A DNA stretch of 32,150 bases from Pigmentiphaga sp. NML030171 (GTDB taxonomy: Bacteria > Pseudomonadota > Gammaproteobacteria > Burkholderiales > Burkholderiaceae_B). How positions within the stretch are numbered: the first letter of the stretch is position 1; the number at the start of each line of letters is the position of its first letter. The position numbers and the translations under genes were made by a program. Under the pieces are notes generated by a model. It did no database searches. It had not been told where the DNA came from and saw only the letters and a list, made by a program, of their open reading frames with translations. This document shows, piece after piece, positions 24,126 to 32,150 of this stretch. The stretch covers positions 1 to 32,150 of the forward strand of contig NZ_NINX01000045.1 of assembly GCF_002188635.1 (NCBI RefSeq). The letters run 5' to 3'.

Positions 24126-24856
24126 GATGCGTCCAGCAGTTTTTCCATCAAGGCGAAATCCTGGGGCCAGGTCACCTTGAAATTCGACAGCGTGCCCGCC
24201 ACCAGGCGGGGCGCCAGCCCCAGCCCCAGCGCCTCGACCGCGCTTGCCTCGTCCGTCACGACCAGCCCGCGCACCGCGGCATGGGCCAGCGCGCGGCGCA
24301 ACAGGCCGGCTCGGAACATCTGGGGCGTCTGGGCCTGCCACAGCCCTTCGCGCGGCACGGTGCCCGCCACGCGGGGCACGGCGCCGCCGCCCTGGGTCTT
24401 GATGGTATCGGCCACCGGCATGGCCACCAGCCCGCCGACCTCGTCGTCCAGGCAGGCGTCGATCAGCGCCCGCAACACCTCCGCCGGCAGGCCCGGACGC
24501 GCGGCATCGTGCACCAGGACCCAGTCGTCGGCCTCGGCCCCGCAGCGCGCCAGCGCATTGGTGACGGTCTCGGCGCGGGTGGCGCCGCCACACGGCAGGC
24601 AGGCCACGCGTGGCAATCCCTCCAGCGCGGCGCCCGCCAGGGTGTCGTCCGGGCCGACGGCCACCACCACCTGCCCGATGCGGTCGTCGCGCAACAGTGC
24701 CTGGACGGCATGGCGCAGCATGGGCCGGCCGCCCAGGAGCCGGTATTGCTTGGGCCGCACCGGCGCGGCGGCCGCCGGATCCGGCGCGGGATCGGCGGCG
24801 CGCGCCCCCACGCCACCGGCCGGCACGATGGCGATCAAACGGGAAATCGGTCTCAT
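24122..24856 (-). CDS. ispD: 2-C-methyl-D-erythritol 4-phosphate cytidylyltransferase
   Basis: A 244-residue nucleotidyltransferase joining CTP and methylerythritol 4-phosphate, the step before IspE. It has the N-terminal signature [12 protein letters not shown], then [23 protein letters not shown] and the C-terminal [12 protein letters not shown] and [14 protein letters not shown]. The CTP-binding loop carries an Ala/Pro-rich insert of about 14 residues ([14 protein letters not shown]) between GAR and RPKQY, longer than in E. coli IspD, and the usual PAAG reads PAGG. Start at 24856 gives the standard N-terminus. It is divergent from mfd, with 69 bases between. Confidence 0.97.
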   Translation of the reverse strand: MRPISRLIAIVPAGGVGARAADPAPDPAAAAPVRPKQYRLLGGRPMLRHAVQALLRDDRIGQVVVAVGPDDTLAGAALEGLPRVACLPCGGATRAETVTNALARCGAEADDWVLVHDAARPGLPAEVLRALIDACLDDEVGGLVAMPVADTIKTQGGGAVPRVAGTVPREGLWQAQTPQMFRAGLLRRALAHAAVRGLVVTDEASAVEALGLGLAPRLVAGTLSNFKVTWPQDFALMEKLLDAS

Positions 24857-24862
24857 GGCTTC

Positions 24863-24868
24863 TATAAT
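24863..24868 (+). promoter_or_regulatory. Candidate -10 box (TATAAT) for mfd
   Basis: A perfect TATAAT lies 57 bases before the mfd ATG in the ispD-mfd divergent gap. No good -35 hexamer is seen 16-18 bases upstream, which would fall within the start of ispD. On the minus strand the same stretch reads TATTATA only a few bases before the ispD ATG, so it is less useful for ispD. Confidence 0.5.
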
Positions 24869-24925
24869 ACGGAATTGCCGCCACGCCCGCGCCGGCCCCT
24901 GGGCGACGCTCTTTCCGCGAAACCG

Positions 24926-27900
24926 ATGTCCCTCCCAGCCAGTACAGCCTCCACGTCTTCCCCTTCCGCCAGCACGCCCGCCGCCTGCCTGCCCTCGGCG
25001 TTGACGCAAGCCGTGCTGGCCGCGCTCAGGCCCGGCGAACGCTATGCCCAGCCCCGCCCGCCGGGAGCCGGCGATGCCTGGCTGCTGGCCGACCTGGCAC
25101 GCCGCGCCGGCAAGCCGCTGGCGGTGCTGACGGCCGACCCGCTCGACGCCCAGCGCCTGGCCGAGGAAATCCGCCTGTTCTCGCCCGGCCTGCGGGTGCA
25201 CCAGTTTCCCGACTGGGAAACCCTGCCCTACGACGCGTTCTCGCCCCACGAAGACCTGATCTCCGAGCGCCTGAAGGCCTTGCACGCCCTGCTGCGCCAG
25301 GACGTGGACGTCCTGACGATACCGGTCACGACCGCGCTGTACCGGCTGGCCCCGCGCGCGTTCCTGGCGGCCTACACGTTCTCGTTCAAGCAGGGCGACC
25401 GGCTGGACGAAGCCGCGCTGCGGGCGCAACTGACGCTGGCCAACTACACGCACGTCACCCAGGTGACCGCGCCCGGCGAATTCTGCATCCGCGGCAGCCT
25501 GATCGATCTCTTCCCCATGGGCTCGGCCCTGCCCTACCGGCTGGACCTGTTCGACGACACCATCGAGTCCATCCGCAGCTTCGACATCGACACCCAGCGC
25601 AGCCTGTATCCCGTCAAGGAGATCCAGATGCTGCCGGGGCGCGAGTTCCCGATGGACGAGGCCGCGCGCAACGAATTCCGCGCGCGCTTCCGCGAGGAAT
25701 TCGAGGGCGACCCGTCGCGCGCCACGCCCTACAAGGACATCGGCAACGGCATCGCCTTCCCGGGCGTCGAATACTACCTGCCGCTGTTCTTCGACGAGAC
25801 CGCGACGCTGTTCGACTACCTGGGCGAGCAGACGATCGCGGTCACGCTGGGCGACGCCGAGGACACCATCCGGCGCTTCCTGCAGGACACCTCCAGCCGC
25901 TATGAATTCCTCAAGAGCGACCGCGAGCGTCCCATCCTGCCCCCGTCCCGGATCTTCCTGGATACCGATGGCCTGTTCGGCCACCTGAAACGCTTCGCCC
26001 GCCTGGCCCTGGCGGGCGACCGCCCGCACCCCGCCTTCACCGCGCCGCCCGAGGTCGCCGTGCAACGCAAGGCCGAGGACCCGGTGGCGCGCCTGCGCGC
26101 GCTGGCGGCCCGGCAGGACCAGCGGGTGCTGCTGTGCGCCGAGTCCGCGGGCCGCCGCGAGACCATCGCCCAGATGCTGGCCGAGTTCGGACTGGATCCC
26201 GAGCCGGTCGAATCCGTGCAGGACTTCCTGGGCCGCGCGTCGTCCTTCGCCATCGGCATCGCGCCGCTGTCCTCGGGCTTCGGCCTGGCCGACCCCAAGC
26301 TGCTGTTCCTGACCGAGAGCGACCTGTTCCCGGGCCACGCCGTCCGCCGCGGCAAGCGCGGGCAGGAGCGCGCCAGCAACGTCGAATCCATGGTGCGCGA
26401 CCTGTCCGAGCTGCGCGTGGGCGACCCTGTCGTCCACGTCCAGCACGGCATCGGCCGCTACCAGGGCCTGGTCAGCATGGACATCGGCGAAGGGGAAATG
26501 GAATTCCTGCACCTGGAGTACGCCGGCGGCAGCACGCTGTACGTGCCGGTGTCGCAGCTGCACGTCATCGCCCGCTACAGCGGCGCCGATCCCGAGACCG
26601 CGCCGCTGCACCAGCTGGGCTCCGGCCAATGGGAAAAAGCCCGCCGCAAGGCCGCCGGCCAGGCCCGCGACGCCGCCGCCGAGCTGCTGAACCTGTATGC
26701 CCGCCGCGCGCTGCGCCAGGGCCATATGTTCAAGCTGCCCATGTCGGACTACGAGGCCTTCGCCGAATCCTTCGGCTTCGAGGAAACGCCGGACCAGGCC
26801 GCCGCCATCCAGGCCGTGATCCAGGACATGACCTCGGGCAAGCCCATGGACCGGCTGGTGTGCGGCGACGTGGGCTTCGGCAAGACCGAGGTGGCGCTGC
26901 GCGCCGCCTTCATCGCCGTGGCCAACAGCAAGCAGGTCGCGCTGCTGTGCCCGACCACCCTGCTGGCCGAGCAGCACGCCCAGAACTTCGCCGACCGCTT
27001 CGCCGACTGGCCGGTCCGGGTGGTCGAGCTGTCCCGCTTCAAGTCGGCCAAGGACATCAGCGCCTCCATCGAGCAGATCAACGACGGCCGGGTCGACATC
27101 GTCATCGGCACGCACAAGCTGCTCTCGGACAAGGTCAGGTTCAAGAACCTCGGCCTGGTCATCATCGACGAGGAGCACCGCTTCGGCGTGCGCCAGAAGG
27201 AAGCGCTCAAGGCGCTGCGCGCCGAGGTCGACGTGCTGACGCTGACCGCCACGCCCATTCCCCGTACGCTGGGGATGTCGCTGGAAGGCATACGCGACTT
27301 CTCGGTCATCGCCACCGCGCCGCAGAAGCGGCTGGCGATCAAGACCTTCGTGCGGCGCGAGGACGGCAGCACCATACGCGAAGCCCTGCTGCGCGAACTC
27401 AAGCGCGGCGGACAGGTGTACTTCCTGCACAACGAGGTCGAGACCATCCACAACCGCCGCGCCAAGCTCGAGGAACTGGTGCCCGAGGCGCGCATCGCGG
27501 TCGCGCACGGGCAGATGCCCGAGCGCGAGCTGGAGCAGGTCATGAAGGCCTTCTACCAGCAGAAATACAACGTGCTGCTTTGCACCACCATCATCGAGAC
27601 CGGCATCGACGTGCCCACGGCCAACACCATCGTGCTGCATCGCGCCGACCGCTTCGGCCTGGCCCAGCTGCACCAGTTGCGCGGCCGCGTGGGGCGTTCC
27701 CATCACCAGGCCTACGCCTACCTGCTGACGCCCGGCGAGGACGCCATCACCAGCAACGCCAGGAAGCGCCTGGAGGCCATCCAGGCCATGGAGGAACTGG
27801 GCTCGGGCTTCTACCTGGCCATGCACGACCTGGAGATACGGGGCGTGGGCGAGGTGCTGGGCGAATCGCAATCGGGCAACATCCAGGAAGTCGGCTTCCA

Positions 27901-28411
27901 GATGTACACCGACATGCTGAACGAGGCGGTACGCGCCCTGAAGAACGGCCGCGAACCCGACCTGAACGCCCCCCTGTCGGCCACTACCGAGATCAACCTG
28001 CACGTGCCCGCCCTGCTGCCGCAGGACTATTGCGGCGACGTGCACGCGCGCCTGGCGATCTACAAGCGCCTGGCCAACTGCGAGGACGCCGCCGACATCG
28101 ACACGATCCAGGAAGAGCTGATCGACCGTTTCGGCAAGCTGCCCGAGGCGGCGCGCGCCCTGATCGAGATCCACCGGCTGCGCCTGGCGGCCAAGTCGGT
28201 GGGCGTGATCAAGATCGACGCCAGCGAATCGGCCGCCGTGCTGCAATTCGAGCCCAATCCTCCCATCGATCCGATGCGCGTCATCGGCCTGGTCCAGAAG
28301 AACCGCCACATGCGGCTGTCGGGCCAGGACAAGCTGCGCATCGAGATCAAGGGCGCCGACCTGAAGGCACGCGTGGACGCCGTGCGCACGGTACTGCGCT
28401 CGCTGGTCTGA
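24926..28411 (+). CDS. mfd: Transcription-repair coupling factor
   Basis: A 1161-residue DNA translocase that removes RNA polymerase stalled at lesions and recruits UvrA. In order: UvrB-like N-terminal domains ([23 protein letters not shown] near 95; [14 protein letters not shown] near 185), the CarD-like polymerase-interaction domain ([18 protein letters not shown] near 505), superfamily 2 helicase motifs ([12 protein letters not shown] near 650, [10 protein letters not shown] near 750, [30 protein letters not shown]), and the TRCF C-terminal domain. Length matches the family. No strong ribosome site precedes the ATG; the first about 25 residues are Ser/Thr/Ala-rich and poorly conserved, so the start could be slightly downstream. 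serB follows after 28 bases. Confidence 0.98.
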   Translation: MSLPASTASTSSPSASTPAACLPSALTQAVLAALRPGERYAQPRPPGAGDAWLLADLARRAGKPLAVLTADPLDAQRLAEEIRLFSPGLRVHQFPDWETLPYDAFSPHEDLISERLKALHALLRQDVDVLTIPVTTALYRLAPRAFLAAYTFSFKQGDRLDEAALRAQLTLANYTHVTQVTAPGEFCIRGSLIDLFPMGSALPYRLDLFDDTIESIRSFDIDTQRSLYPVKEIQMLPGREFPMDEAARNEFRARFREEFEGDPSRATPYKDIGNGIAFPGVEYYLPLFFDETATLFDYLGEQTIAVTLGDAEDTIRRFLQDTSSRYEFLKSDRERPILPPSRIFLDTDGLFGHLKRFARLALAGDRPHPAFTAPPEVAVQRKAEDPVARLRALAARQDQRVLLCAESAGRRETIAQMLAEFGLDPEPVESVQDFLGRASSFAIGIAPLSSGFGLADPKLLFLTESDLFPGHAVRRGKRGQERASNVESMVRDLSELRVGDPVVHVQHGIGRYQGLVSMDIGEGEMEFLHLEYAGGSTLYVPVSQLHVIARYSGADPETAPLHQLGSGQWEKARRKAAGQARDAAAELLNLYARRALRQGHMFKLPMSDYEAFAESFGFEETPDQAAAIQAVIQDMTSGKPMDRLVCGDVGFGKTEVALRAAFIAVANSKQVALLCPTTLLAEQHAQNFADRFADWPVRVVELSRFKSAKDISASIEQINDGRVDIVIGTHKLLSDKVRFKNLGLVIIDEEHRFGVRQKEALKALRAEVDVLTLTATPIPRTLGMSLEGIRDFSVIATAPQKRLAIKTFVRREDGSTIREALLRELKRGGQVYFLHNEVETIHNRRAKLEELVPEARIAVAHGQMPERELEQVMKAFYQQKYNVLLCTTIIETGIDVPTANTIVLHRADRFGLAQLHQLRGRVGRSHHQAYAYLLTPGEDAITSNARKRLEAIQAMEELGSGFYLAMHDLEIRGVGEVLGESQSGNIQEVGFQMYTDMLNEAVRALKNGREPDLNAPLSATTEINLHVPALLPQDYCGDVHARLAIYKRLANCEDAADIDTIQEELIDRFGKLPEAARALIEIHRLRLAAKSVGVIKIDASESAAVLQFEPNPPIDPMRVIGLVQKNRHMRLSGQDKLRIEIKGADLKARVDAVRTVLRSLV

Positions 28412-28439
28412 ACCCGTTTCCCCTTCCCATCCCCTGCCC

Positions 28440-29300
28440 ATGACCCATCTCGTTATCCAGGCCCCCGACCTTGCCCAGGCGGCCATCGAACACGTCTCGG
28501 CCCTGGCCCGCGCCCGGCGGATCGTCGAGCTCGCTCCCGGCGCCGTCCGCCTGACCGAGGCCGACGACACGCCCGCGGCGCGCGCCCAGGTCGCCGCCTA
28601 CTGCCAGGAAGCCCGCGTGGACTGGGCCTACGTCGAGCCCGGCGCCCGGCTGGCCGACTGGAAGGTGCTGGCCATGGACATGGACTCGACCCTGATCAAC
28701 ATCGAGTGCATCGACGAGATCGCCGACATGGCCGGCCTCAAGCCGCAGGTGGCGGCCATCACCGAGGCTGCCATGCGGGGCGAGATCGCCGACTTCAGCG
28801 AAAGCCTGACCCGCCGCGTGGCGCTGCTCCAGGGACTGCCGCTGGAGGCGCTGGAACAGGTCTATGTGGAACGGCTGCGGCTGAACCCGGGCGCCGAGCG
28901 CCTGCTGCTGGCGGCGCAGCGGGTGGGCATCAAGACCCTGCTCGTGTCGGGAGGCTTCACCTGGTTCACCAGCCGGCTGCAGCAGCGGCTGCAGTTGAAC
29001 GAGGCGCACGCCAACACGCTGGAAGTGGAGAATGGCCGGCTCACCGGCAAGGTGCAGGGCGCCATCCTGGACGCCGACGGCAAGGCCCGCCACCTGCGCG
29101 AATTCGCCCAGCGCCACGGCGCCCCGCTGTCGCGCGCGATCGCCGTGGGCGACGGCGCCAACGACCTGAAGATGCTGGGACTGGCCGGCCTGAGCGTGGC
29201 CTACCACGCCAAGCCGGTGGTGCGCGAGCAGACCAGCCGCGCGCTGAACGTCTGCGGACTGGACGGCATCCTGAACTGGTTCGAGGATACCCTGGGCTGA
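28440..29300 (+). CDS. serB: Phosphoserine phosphatase
   Basis: This 286-residue HAD-family enzyme performs the last step of serine synthesis. The nucleophile motif is VLAMDMDSTLINIECIDEIA (DxDST near 80-84), followed by the cap region, motif II VSGGFTWF, and motif III/IV GDGANDLKMLG. The N-terminal 70 residues form an ACT-like domain as in many proteobacterial SerB proteins. It sits 28 bases after mfd with no ribosome site visible before the ATG, so it is probably cotranscribed. Confidence 0.97.
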   Translation: MTHLVIQAPDLAQAAIEHVSALARARRIVELAPGAVRLTEADDTPAARAQVAAYCQEARVDWAYVEPGARLADWKVLAMDMDSTLINIECIDEIADMAGLKPQVAAITEAAMRGEIADFSESLTRRVALLQGLPLEALEQVYVERLRLNPGAERLLLAAQRVGIKTLLVSGGFTWFTSRLQQRLQLNEAHANTLEVENGRLTGKVQGAILDADGKARHLREFAQRHGAPLSRAIAVGDGANDLKMLGLAGLSVAYHAKPVVREQTSRALNVCGLDGILNWFEDTLG

Positions 29301-29359
29301 TCCGCGGCCGCTTCTGTTGTAGTGTTACGGTCCAGCCCCATTTTCAGGATTTGCCCGCC

Positions 29360-30013
29360 ATGTCACCACGCCCAGCCAAGGCCTCGGCGGATGCGCCCCG
29401 CACCCGCGATGCCGAGCGCACGCGCCAGATCATCCTGGAGGCCGCGACCGCCGAGTTCGCGTCGCTGGGCCTGGGCGGGGCCCGCATGGACCGCATCGCC
29501 GAACGCGCCAAGGTCGACAAGCGGCTGATCTACTACTACTTCAACAACAAGGACGACCTGTTCCTGGCCGTGATGGAACGCGCCTATGCCGCGATCCGCC
29601 AGGCCGAACGGGAATTGCACCTGGAGGCGCTCAACCCTCCCGACGCGGTGCGCAGGCTGGTCGAATTCACTTGGCACTACTACCTGGAAAACCCGGAGTT
29701 CCTGTGCCTGCTCAACAACGAGAACCTGCACCAGGCCACGCACCTGAAGCGTTCGTCCCAGGTGCGGGACATGCACTCGCCCTTCGTGCAGTGGCTGGCC
29801 GACATCCTGGAACGCGGCCAGGCGCAAGGCCTGTTCCGCGCCGGCGTCGATCCGGTGCAGCTCTATATCTCCATCGCCAGCGTGGCCTATTTCTATCTGT
29901 CCAACCAGTACACGCTGTCGGAGATCTTCGGCCGCGACCTGATGGCGCCCGCCGCGCTGGACGAGCGGCTGGCCCACATGGTCGATGTCATCCTGGGCTA
30001 CCTGCGCCCCTGA
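29360..30013 (+). CDS. TetR-family transcriptional regulator
   Basis: A 217-residue repressor-like protein. The N-terminal DNA-binding domain reads RTRQIILEAATAEFASLGLGGARMDRIAERAKVDK, then RLIYYYFNNKDDLFLAVMERAY, the classic TetR HTH. The C-terminal ligand domain (TetR_C-like; HYYLENPEFLCLLNNENLHQATHLKRS) resembles that of the RutR/YcdC group of regulators. It lies 59 bases after serB. Its 3' end overlaps the convergent gene on the other strand by 26 bases. It may control the TTT/SMP-30 set to its right; this is inference from proximity. Confidence 0.93.
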   Translation: MSPRPAKASADAPRTRDAERTRQIILEAATAEFASLGLGGARMDRIAERAKVDKRLIYYYFNNKDDLFLAVMERAYAAIRQAERELHLEALNPPDAVRRLVEFTWHYYLENPEFLCLLNNENLHQATHLKRSSQVRDMHSPFVQWLADILERGQAQGLFRAGVDPVQLYISIASVAYFYLSNQYTLSEIFGRDLMAPAALDERLAHMVDVILGYLRP

Positions 30014-30656
30014 CTCCCCTGCCCTTCACCAGCGGCGTCCCGGTGGCCGCATAGACGTGCCGTACCACGTCCCGGGCGCCGTCGTCGAAGCGGCGCCGTG
30101 CGGGACGGTCGAAGAAGGCCGCCAGGGCCGGCTCCGCCGCCTGCTCCGGCGCGGCGAAATCGAAGATTTCCAGGTAGCGCCCGGGGTCGCGGACCTGGCG
30201 AAACAGCCGGTATCCGGTGCAGCCCGGAATCTCCGCGCTGGCCCGCCCCTGCTCCAGCCCGTCGGCCTCGGCCAGGGGACGCGGCGCACGGAAGGCACGC
30301 AGCAGCACGGCGCCAGGATCCGGATGCCCGCCATGCGCCACCGACGCCAGGCGGGCCAGGTTCTGCCGGATGCGGTCCTTGCCGAAGAAAGTCCATATCC
30401 GGCCCGACCACGGCGTCGGATGCGTCACCACGTGCTGGAAGCCGGGACTGTCCTCCACGCTTTCATCCCGCGTCTCATAAAGCGCCAGGAACTTGGGGAA
30501 CGCGTCGTCGCAATAGTAGCGGCGCCCGCTGACGAACCCGTCCAGCCCGACCACCTGGGGTATGTGCTCCAATTCGTACCACGCATGGAACTCTTCTTCG
30601 CGATGCGGCGGCACGTGTAGCCAGACCGCGATCAAGCCGGTTGCCTGCATGATCAT
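29988..30656 (-). CDS. Ferredoxin-like (dimeric alpha/beta barrel) hypothetical protein
   Basis: A 222-residue protein I cannot name. The N-terminal part GLIAVWLHVPPHREEEFHAWYELEHIPQVV followed by GFVSGRRYYC has the W-Y-x-x-x-H layout of EthD/DUF4286-like ferredoxin-fold domains. A second, weaker repeat is at GYRLFRQVRDPGRYLEIFDF. Such proteins are often small-molecule enzymes or accessory proteins in catabolic clusters. The start at 30656 overlaps the stop of the TTT gene (ATGA), so it is coupled to it; a second ATG two codons later is possible. The 3' end overlaps tetR on the opposite strand. Confidence 0.75.
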   Translation of the reverse strand: MIMQATGLIAVWLHVPPHREEEFHAWYELEHIPQVVGLDGFVSGRRYYCDDAFPKFLALYETRDESVEDSPGFQHVVTHPTPWSGRIWTFFGKDRIRQNLARLASVAHGGHPDPGAVLLRAFRAPRPLAEADGLEQGRASAEIPGCTGYRLFRQVRDPGRYLEIFDFAAPEQAAEPALAAFFDRPARRRFDDGARDVVRHVYAATGTPLVKGRGVRGAGSPG

Positions 30657-31618
30657 TCCATCCTGATGTTGGCATGGGTGATGACGCGCTGCCATCTCTG
30701 CAATTCGGTATCGACCAGCCTGGAGAAGGCCTCGGGACCGTCATTGGAGGGGTCGGCGCCCGCCGACGCCAGCTGGGCCCGGACCTCGGGCAGCGCCAGC
30801 GCCTTGCGCAGTTCCGCGTTCAGCCGCTCGATTACCGGGCGCGGCGTGCCCGCCGGGGCGATCAGGCCGTACCAGGCCACGACCTCGGCCCCCGGCAGTC
30901 CGGCCTGCGCCACGGTGGGTACTCCCGGCAGCGCCGGCGAGGGTTCGGGCCCCGCCACCGCCAGCGCGCGCAACTGGCCCGACTTGATGAACGACAGCAC
31001 CGGCGGCACGCCGCTGAACAGGATCTGCACGCGCTGGGCCAGCAGGTCGGTCAGCGCGTCCTGGTTGCCCTTGTAGGGCACGTGCACGATCTCGACCTGC
31101 GCCAGCGATTTGAACAGCTCTCCGGCCAGGTGGTTGGTGCTCCCCACGCCCGACGACGCGAAATTCAGGCCGCCCGGGTGCGCGCGGGCATAGGCGACCA
31201 GTTCCTGCAGGCTGCGCGCCGGCACCGAGGGATGCACCAGCAGCACGTTGGGACTGCTGGCGATCACGCCCACCATGGCCAGGTCCTTGCGGGTGTCGAA
31301 CGGCATCTTCGACCCGTACAGCGCCGGGTTCACCGTCATCGGCCCCGTCGTCCCTATCCCTATCGTATAGCCGTCCTTGGGCGCCTTGGCGACCATGTCC
31401 ACGCCTATGTTGCCACCCGCGCCGCCCTTGTTCTCGACCACCACCGGTTGGCCCAGCTGCCGCGACAAGGGCTGCGCCAGCGCACGTGCCAGGATGTCCA
31501 CCGAGCTGCCCGCCGCGAACGGCGCGATCAGGCGTATCGGGCGGGTCGGGTAGTCCTGTGCGTGCGCGGCGCCCAGCGCGCCGGTCATGATGGTCAGCGC
31601 AAGCGCGGTGTGTTTCAT
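30653..31618 (-). CDS. TTT (Bug) family periplasmic binding protein
   Basis: A 321-residue Bug-type binding protein. The signal peptide is MKHTALALTIMTGALGAAHA, cut before QDYP, and the ribosome site GAGGAG lies 5 bases before the ATG. Mature motifs are RPIRLIAPFAAGSSVDILARAL, VVVENKGGAGGNIGVD, FASSGVGSTNHLAGELF and HVPYKGNQDALTDLLAQRVQI. It lies 22 bases after the SMP-30-like gene and overlaps the following ferredoxin-like gene, making a three-gene transcript of sugar-acid or lactone character. The third such protein in the window, it is unlike enough to the other two to argue for separate ligands. Confidence 0.94.
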   Translation of the reverse strand: MKHTALALTIMTGALGAAHAQDYPTRPIRLIAPFAAGSSVDILARALAQPLSRQLGQPVVVENKGGAGGNIGVDMVAKAPKDGYTIGIGTTGPMTVNPALYGSKMPFDTRKDLAMVGVIASSPNVLLVHPSVPARSLQELVAYARAHPGGLNFASSGVGSTNHLAGELFKSLAQVEIVHVPYKGNQDALTDLLAQRVQILFSGVPPVLSFIKSGQLRALAVAGPEPSPALPGVPTVAQAGLPGAEVVAWYGLIAPAGTPRPVIERLNAELRKALALPEVRAQLASAGADPSNDGPEAFSRLVDTELQRWQRVITHANIRME

Positions 31619-31640
31619 CGGCTCTCCTCGTTGTCTTTCT

Positions 31641-32033
31641 TCATGTGTGTGCGTATGGCGGCAGGCCGGGTTCGGGCAGCCGGGCGGCCAGGATCACGCC
31701 CTGCTCCGCTTCGGTCACGTACAGCGTGCGCCGATCGGGCCCCCCATAGGCGACGTTCGTGGTGCGGCGGCCCGCGCACGAACGGATGCGCAGCAGCGGC
31801 TCGCCCATGGCGCTGAACAGCCACACCGATCCGAGCCCCGCGTGGACCACGGCCAGATTGCCTTGGGCGTCCGTCGCCAGGCCGTCCGGGCCGGTGGGAC
31901 TGCCGGACAGCTGGATGAAACGCCCCACCTTGCCGACCCGCCCCGCCTCGTCCAGCGGCACGCTGTAGATGGCGTTGTCGCGGGTCACGGCCAGGTAAAG
32001 CAGGCGTTCGCCCGGCGCGAAGGCTAGGTCGTG
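31641..32033 (-). pseudogene. SMP-30/gluconolactonase-like protein, C-terminal part, cut by IS
   Basis: The remaining about 130 residues form the last blades of an SMP-30/strictosidine-synthase-type beta-propeller: DLAFAPGERLLYLAVTRDN, then GPDGLATDAQGNLAVVHAG and NVAYGGPDRRTLYVTEAEQG. Family members (about 290-350 residues) are calcium-dependent lactonases or related esterases. The reading frame runs back without a start until about 32033, where a normal NDLAF segment is interrupted by the IS5-type end. The N-terminal half, if it survives, lies beyond the IS outside the window. It probably worked with the TTT protein and ferredoxin-like protein encoded next. Confidence 0.8.
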
Positions 32034-32150
32034 TTAACACTAATGGTGTTAATCATGAAAATTAAGAGATACTTCGGTGATGGAAATCAGCGAAGCCCAA
32101 TTCAAGCAGATAGAGCATTGCCTTCCTCGCCAGCGGGGCAATGTGAGCAT
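32034..32150 (+). mobile_element. IS5-family element, left end (partial)
   Basis: Lower-GC sequence starts abruptly here, with GTGTTAACAC (a 10-base palindrome) and a nearby GGTGTTAA, followed by a transposase start. The flanking host sequence contains CTAG at 32024-32027, which would suit a YTAR-type target, but the exact boundary cannot be fixed with one end. Confidence 0.7.
32080..32150 (+). CDS. IS5-family transposase, N-terminal end (partial)
   Basis: The ATG at 32080 opens a frame reading MEISEAQFKQIEHCLPRQRG then NVS, running off the window. The IEHCLPRQRGNV pattern is the usual N-terminus of IS5-family (IS427/IS1031-like) OrfA proteins. GAGAT-type purines lie 10-15 bases upstream. 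The insertion has split the SMP-30-like gene, with the transposase oriented opposite to it. Confidence 0.8.
   Translation, partial: MEISEAQFKQIEHCLPRQRGNVS

Noticed and set aside
26134-28443. Long plus-strand frame inside mfd
   Set aside because: A second reading frame of mfd, Arg/Pro/Gly-rich, with no motif, while the mfd frame carries all helicase motifs.
24122-28570. Very long open frame on the minus strand opposite mfd
   Set aside because: Its only recognisable part is IspD at 24122-24856. The remainder mirrors the codon structure of mfd, is rich in Gln/His/Arg/Gly typical of antisense frames in GC-rich DNA, and has no motif.

Overview
The window looks like the junction of an acquired catabolic region and the core chromosome of a betaproteobacterium, most likely in or near Bordetella/Achromobacter (Alcaligenaceae). 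This is inferred from high GC, three Bug/TTT-type periplasmic binding proteins in about 14 kb, and an ispF-ispD / mfd-serB block. No database search was possible, so the genus is an inference.

Left edge (1-2045) is mobile-element debris. It holds the right end of an IS3-family element, a lower-GC orphan gene with a PD-(D/E)XK-like motif, a tRNA 3'-end fragment ending in CCA that resembles an integration-site scar, a strong hairpin terminator, a truncated IS3 OrfA, and an MFS exporter gene that is both frameshifted and cut by that IS.

Positions 2062-17772 (minus strand) form one tightly packed set of about 16 genes for aromatic acid degradation. Read in transcription order: Rieske dioxygenase alpha and beta subunits, a zinc MDR dehydrogenase, a ferredoxin/FAD reductase, a CmtC/DhbA-like type I extradiol dioxygenase, a class II aldolase-fold protein (probable ring-cleavage-product decarboxylase), an ABC importer (ATPase, permease, binding protein), an outer-membrane porin (frameshifted), a semialdehyde dehydrogenase, 2-oxopent-4-enoate hydratase, acylating acetaldehyde dehydrogenase, 4-hydroxy-2-oxovalerate aldolase, 2-oxo-3-hexenedioate decarboxylase, 4-oxalocrotonate tautomerase, and a third hydratase/decarboxylase paralog. 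The set encodes uptake, ring dihydroxylation, rearomatisation, meta cleavage, decarboxylation and the full oxalocrotonate branch to pyruvate and acetyl-CoA. There is no ring-product hydrolase and no regulator gene. The best reading is a benzoate-type acid whose carboxyl group survives dihydroxylation and is lost only after ring cleavage.

Positions 18009-21435 (plus strand, divergent) carry a small cassette: a TTT binding protein whose signal peptide is broken by a 61-bp duplication-like insertion, a TauD/TfdA-family oxygenase and an aldehyde dehydrogenase. A perfect 20-bp palindrome separates it from the next converging gene.

Positions 21465-32033 look like ordinary chromosome: a TTT binding protein coupled to an adenosine-deaminase-like amidohydrolase, ispF and ispD (minus), divergent mfd-serB-tetR (plus), then a minus-strand set of SMP-30-like protein, TTT binding protein and a ferredoxin-fold protein. 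The SMP-30-like gene is cut at the right edge by the start of an IS5-family element that runs out of the window.
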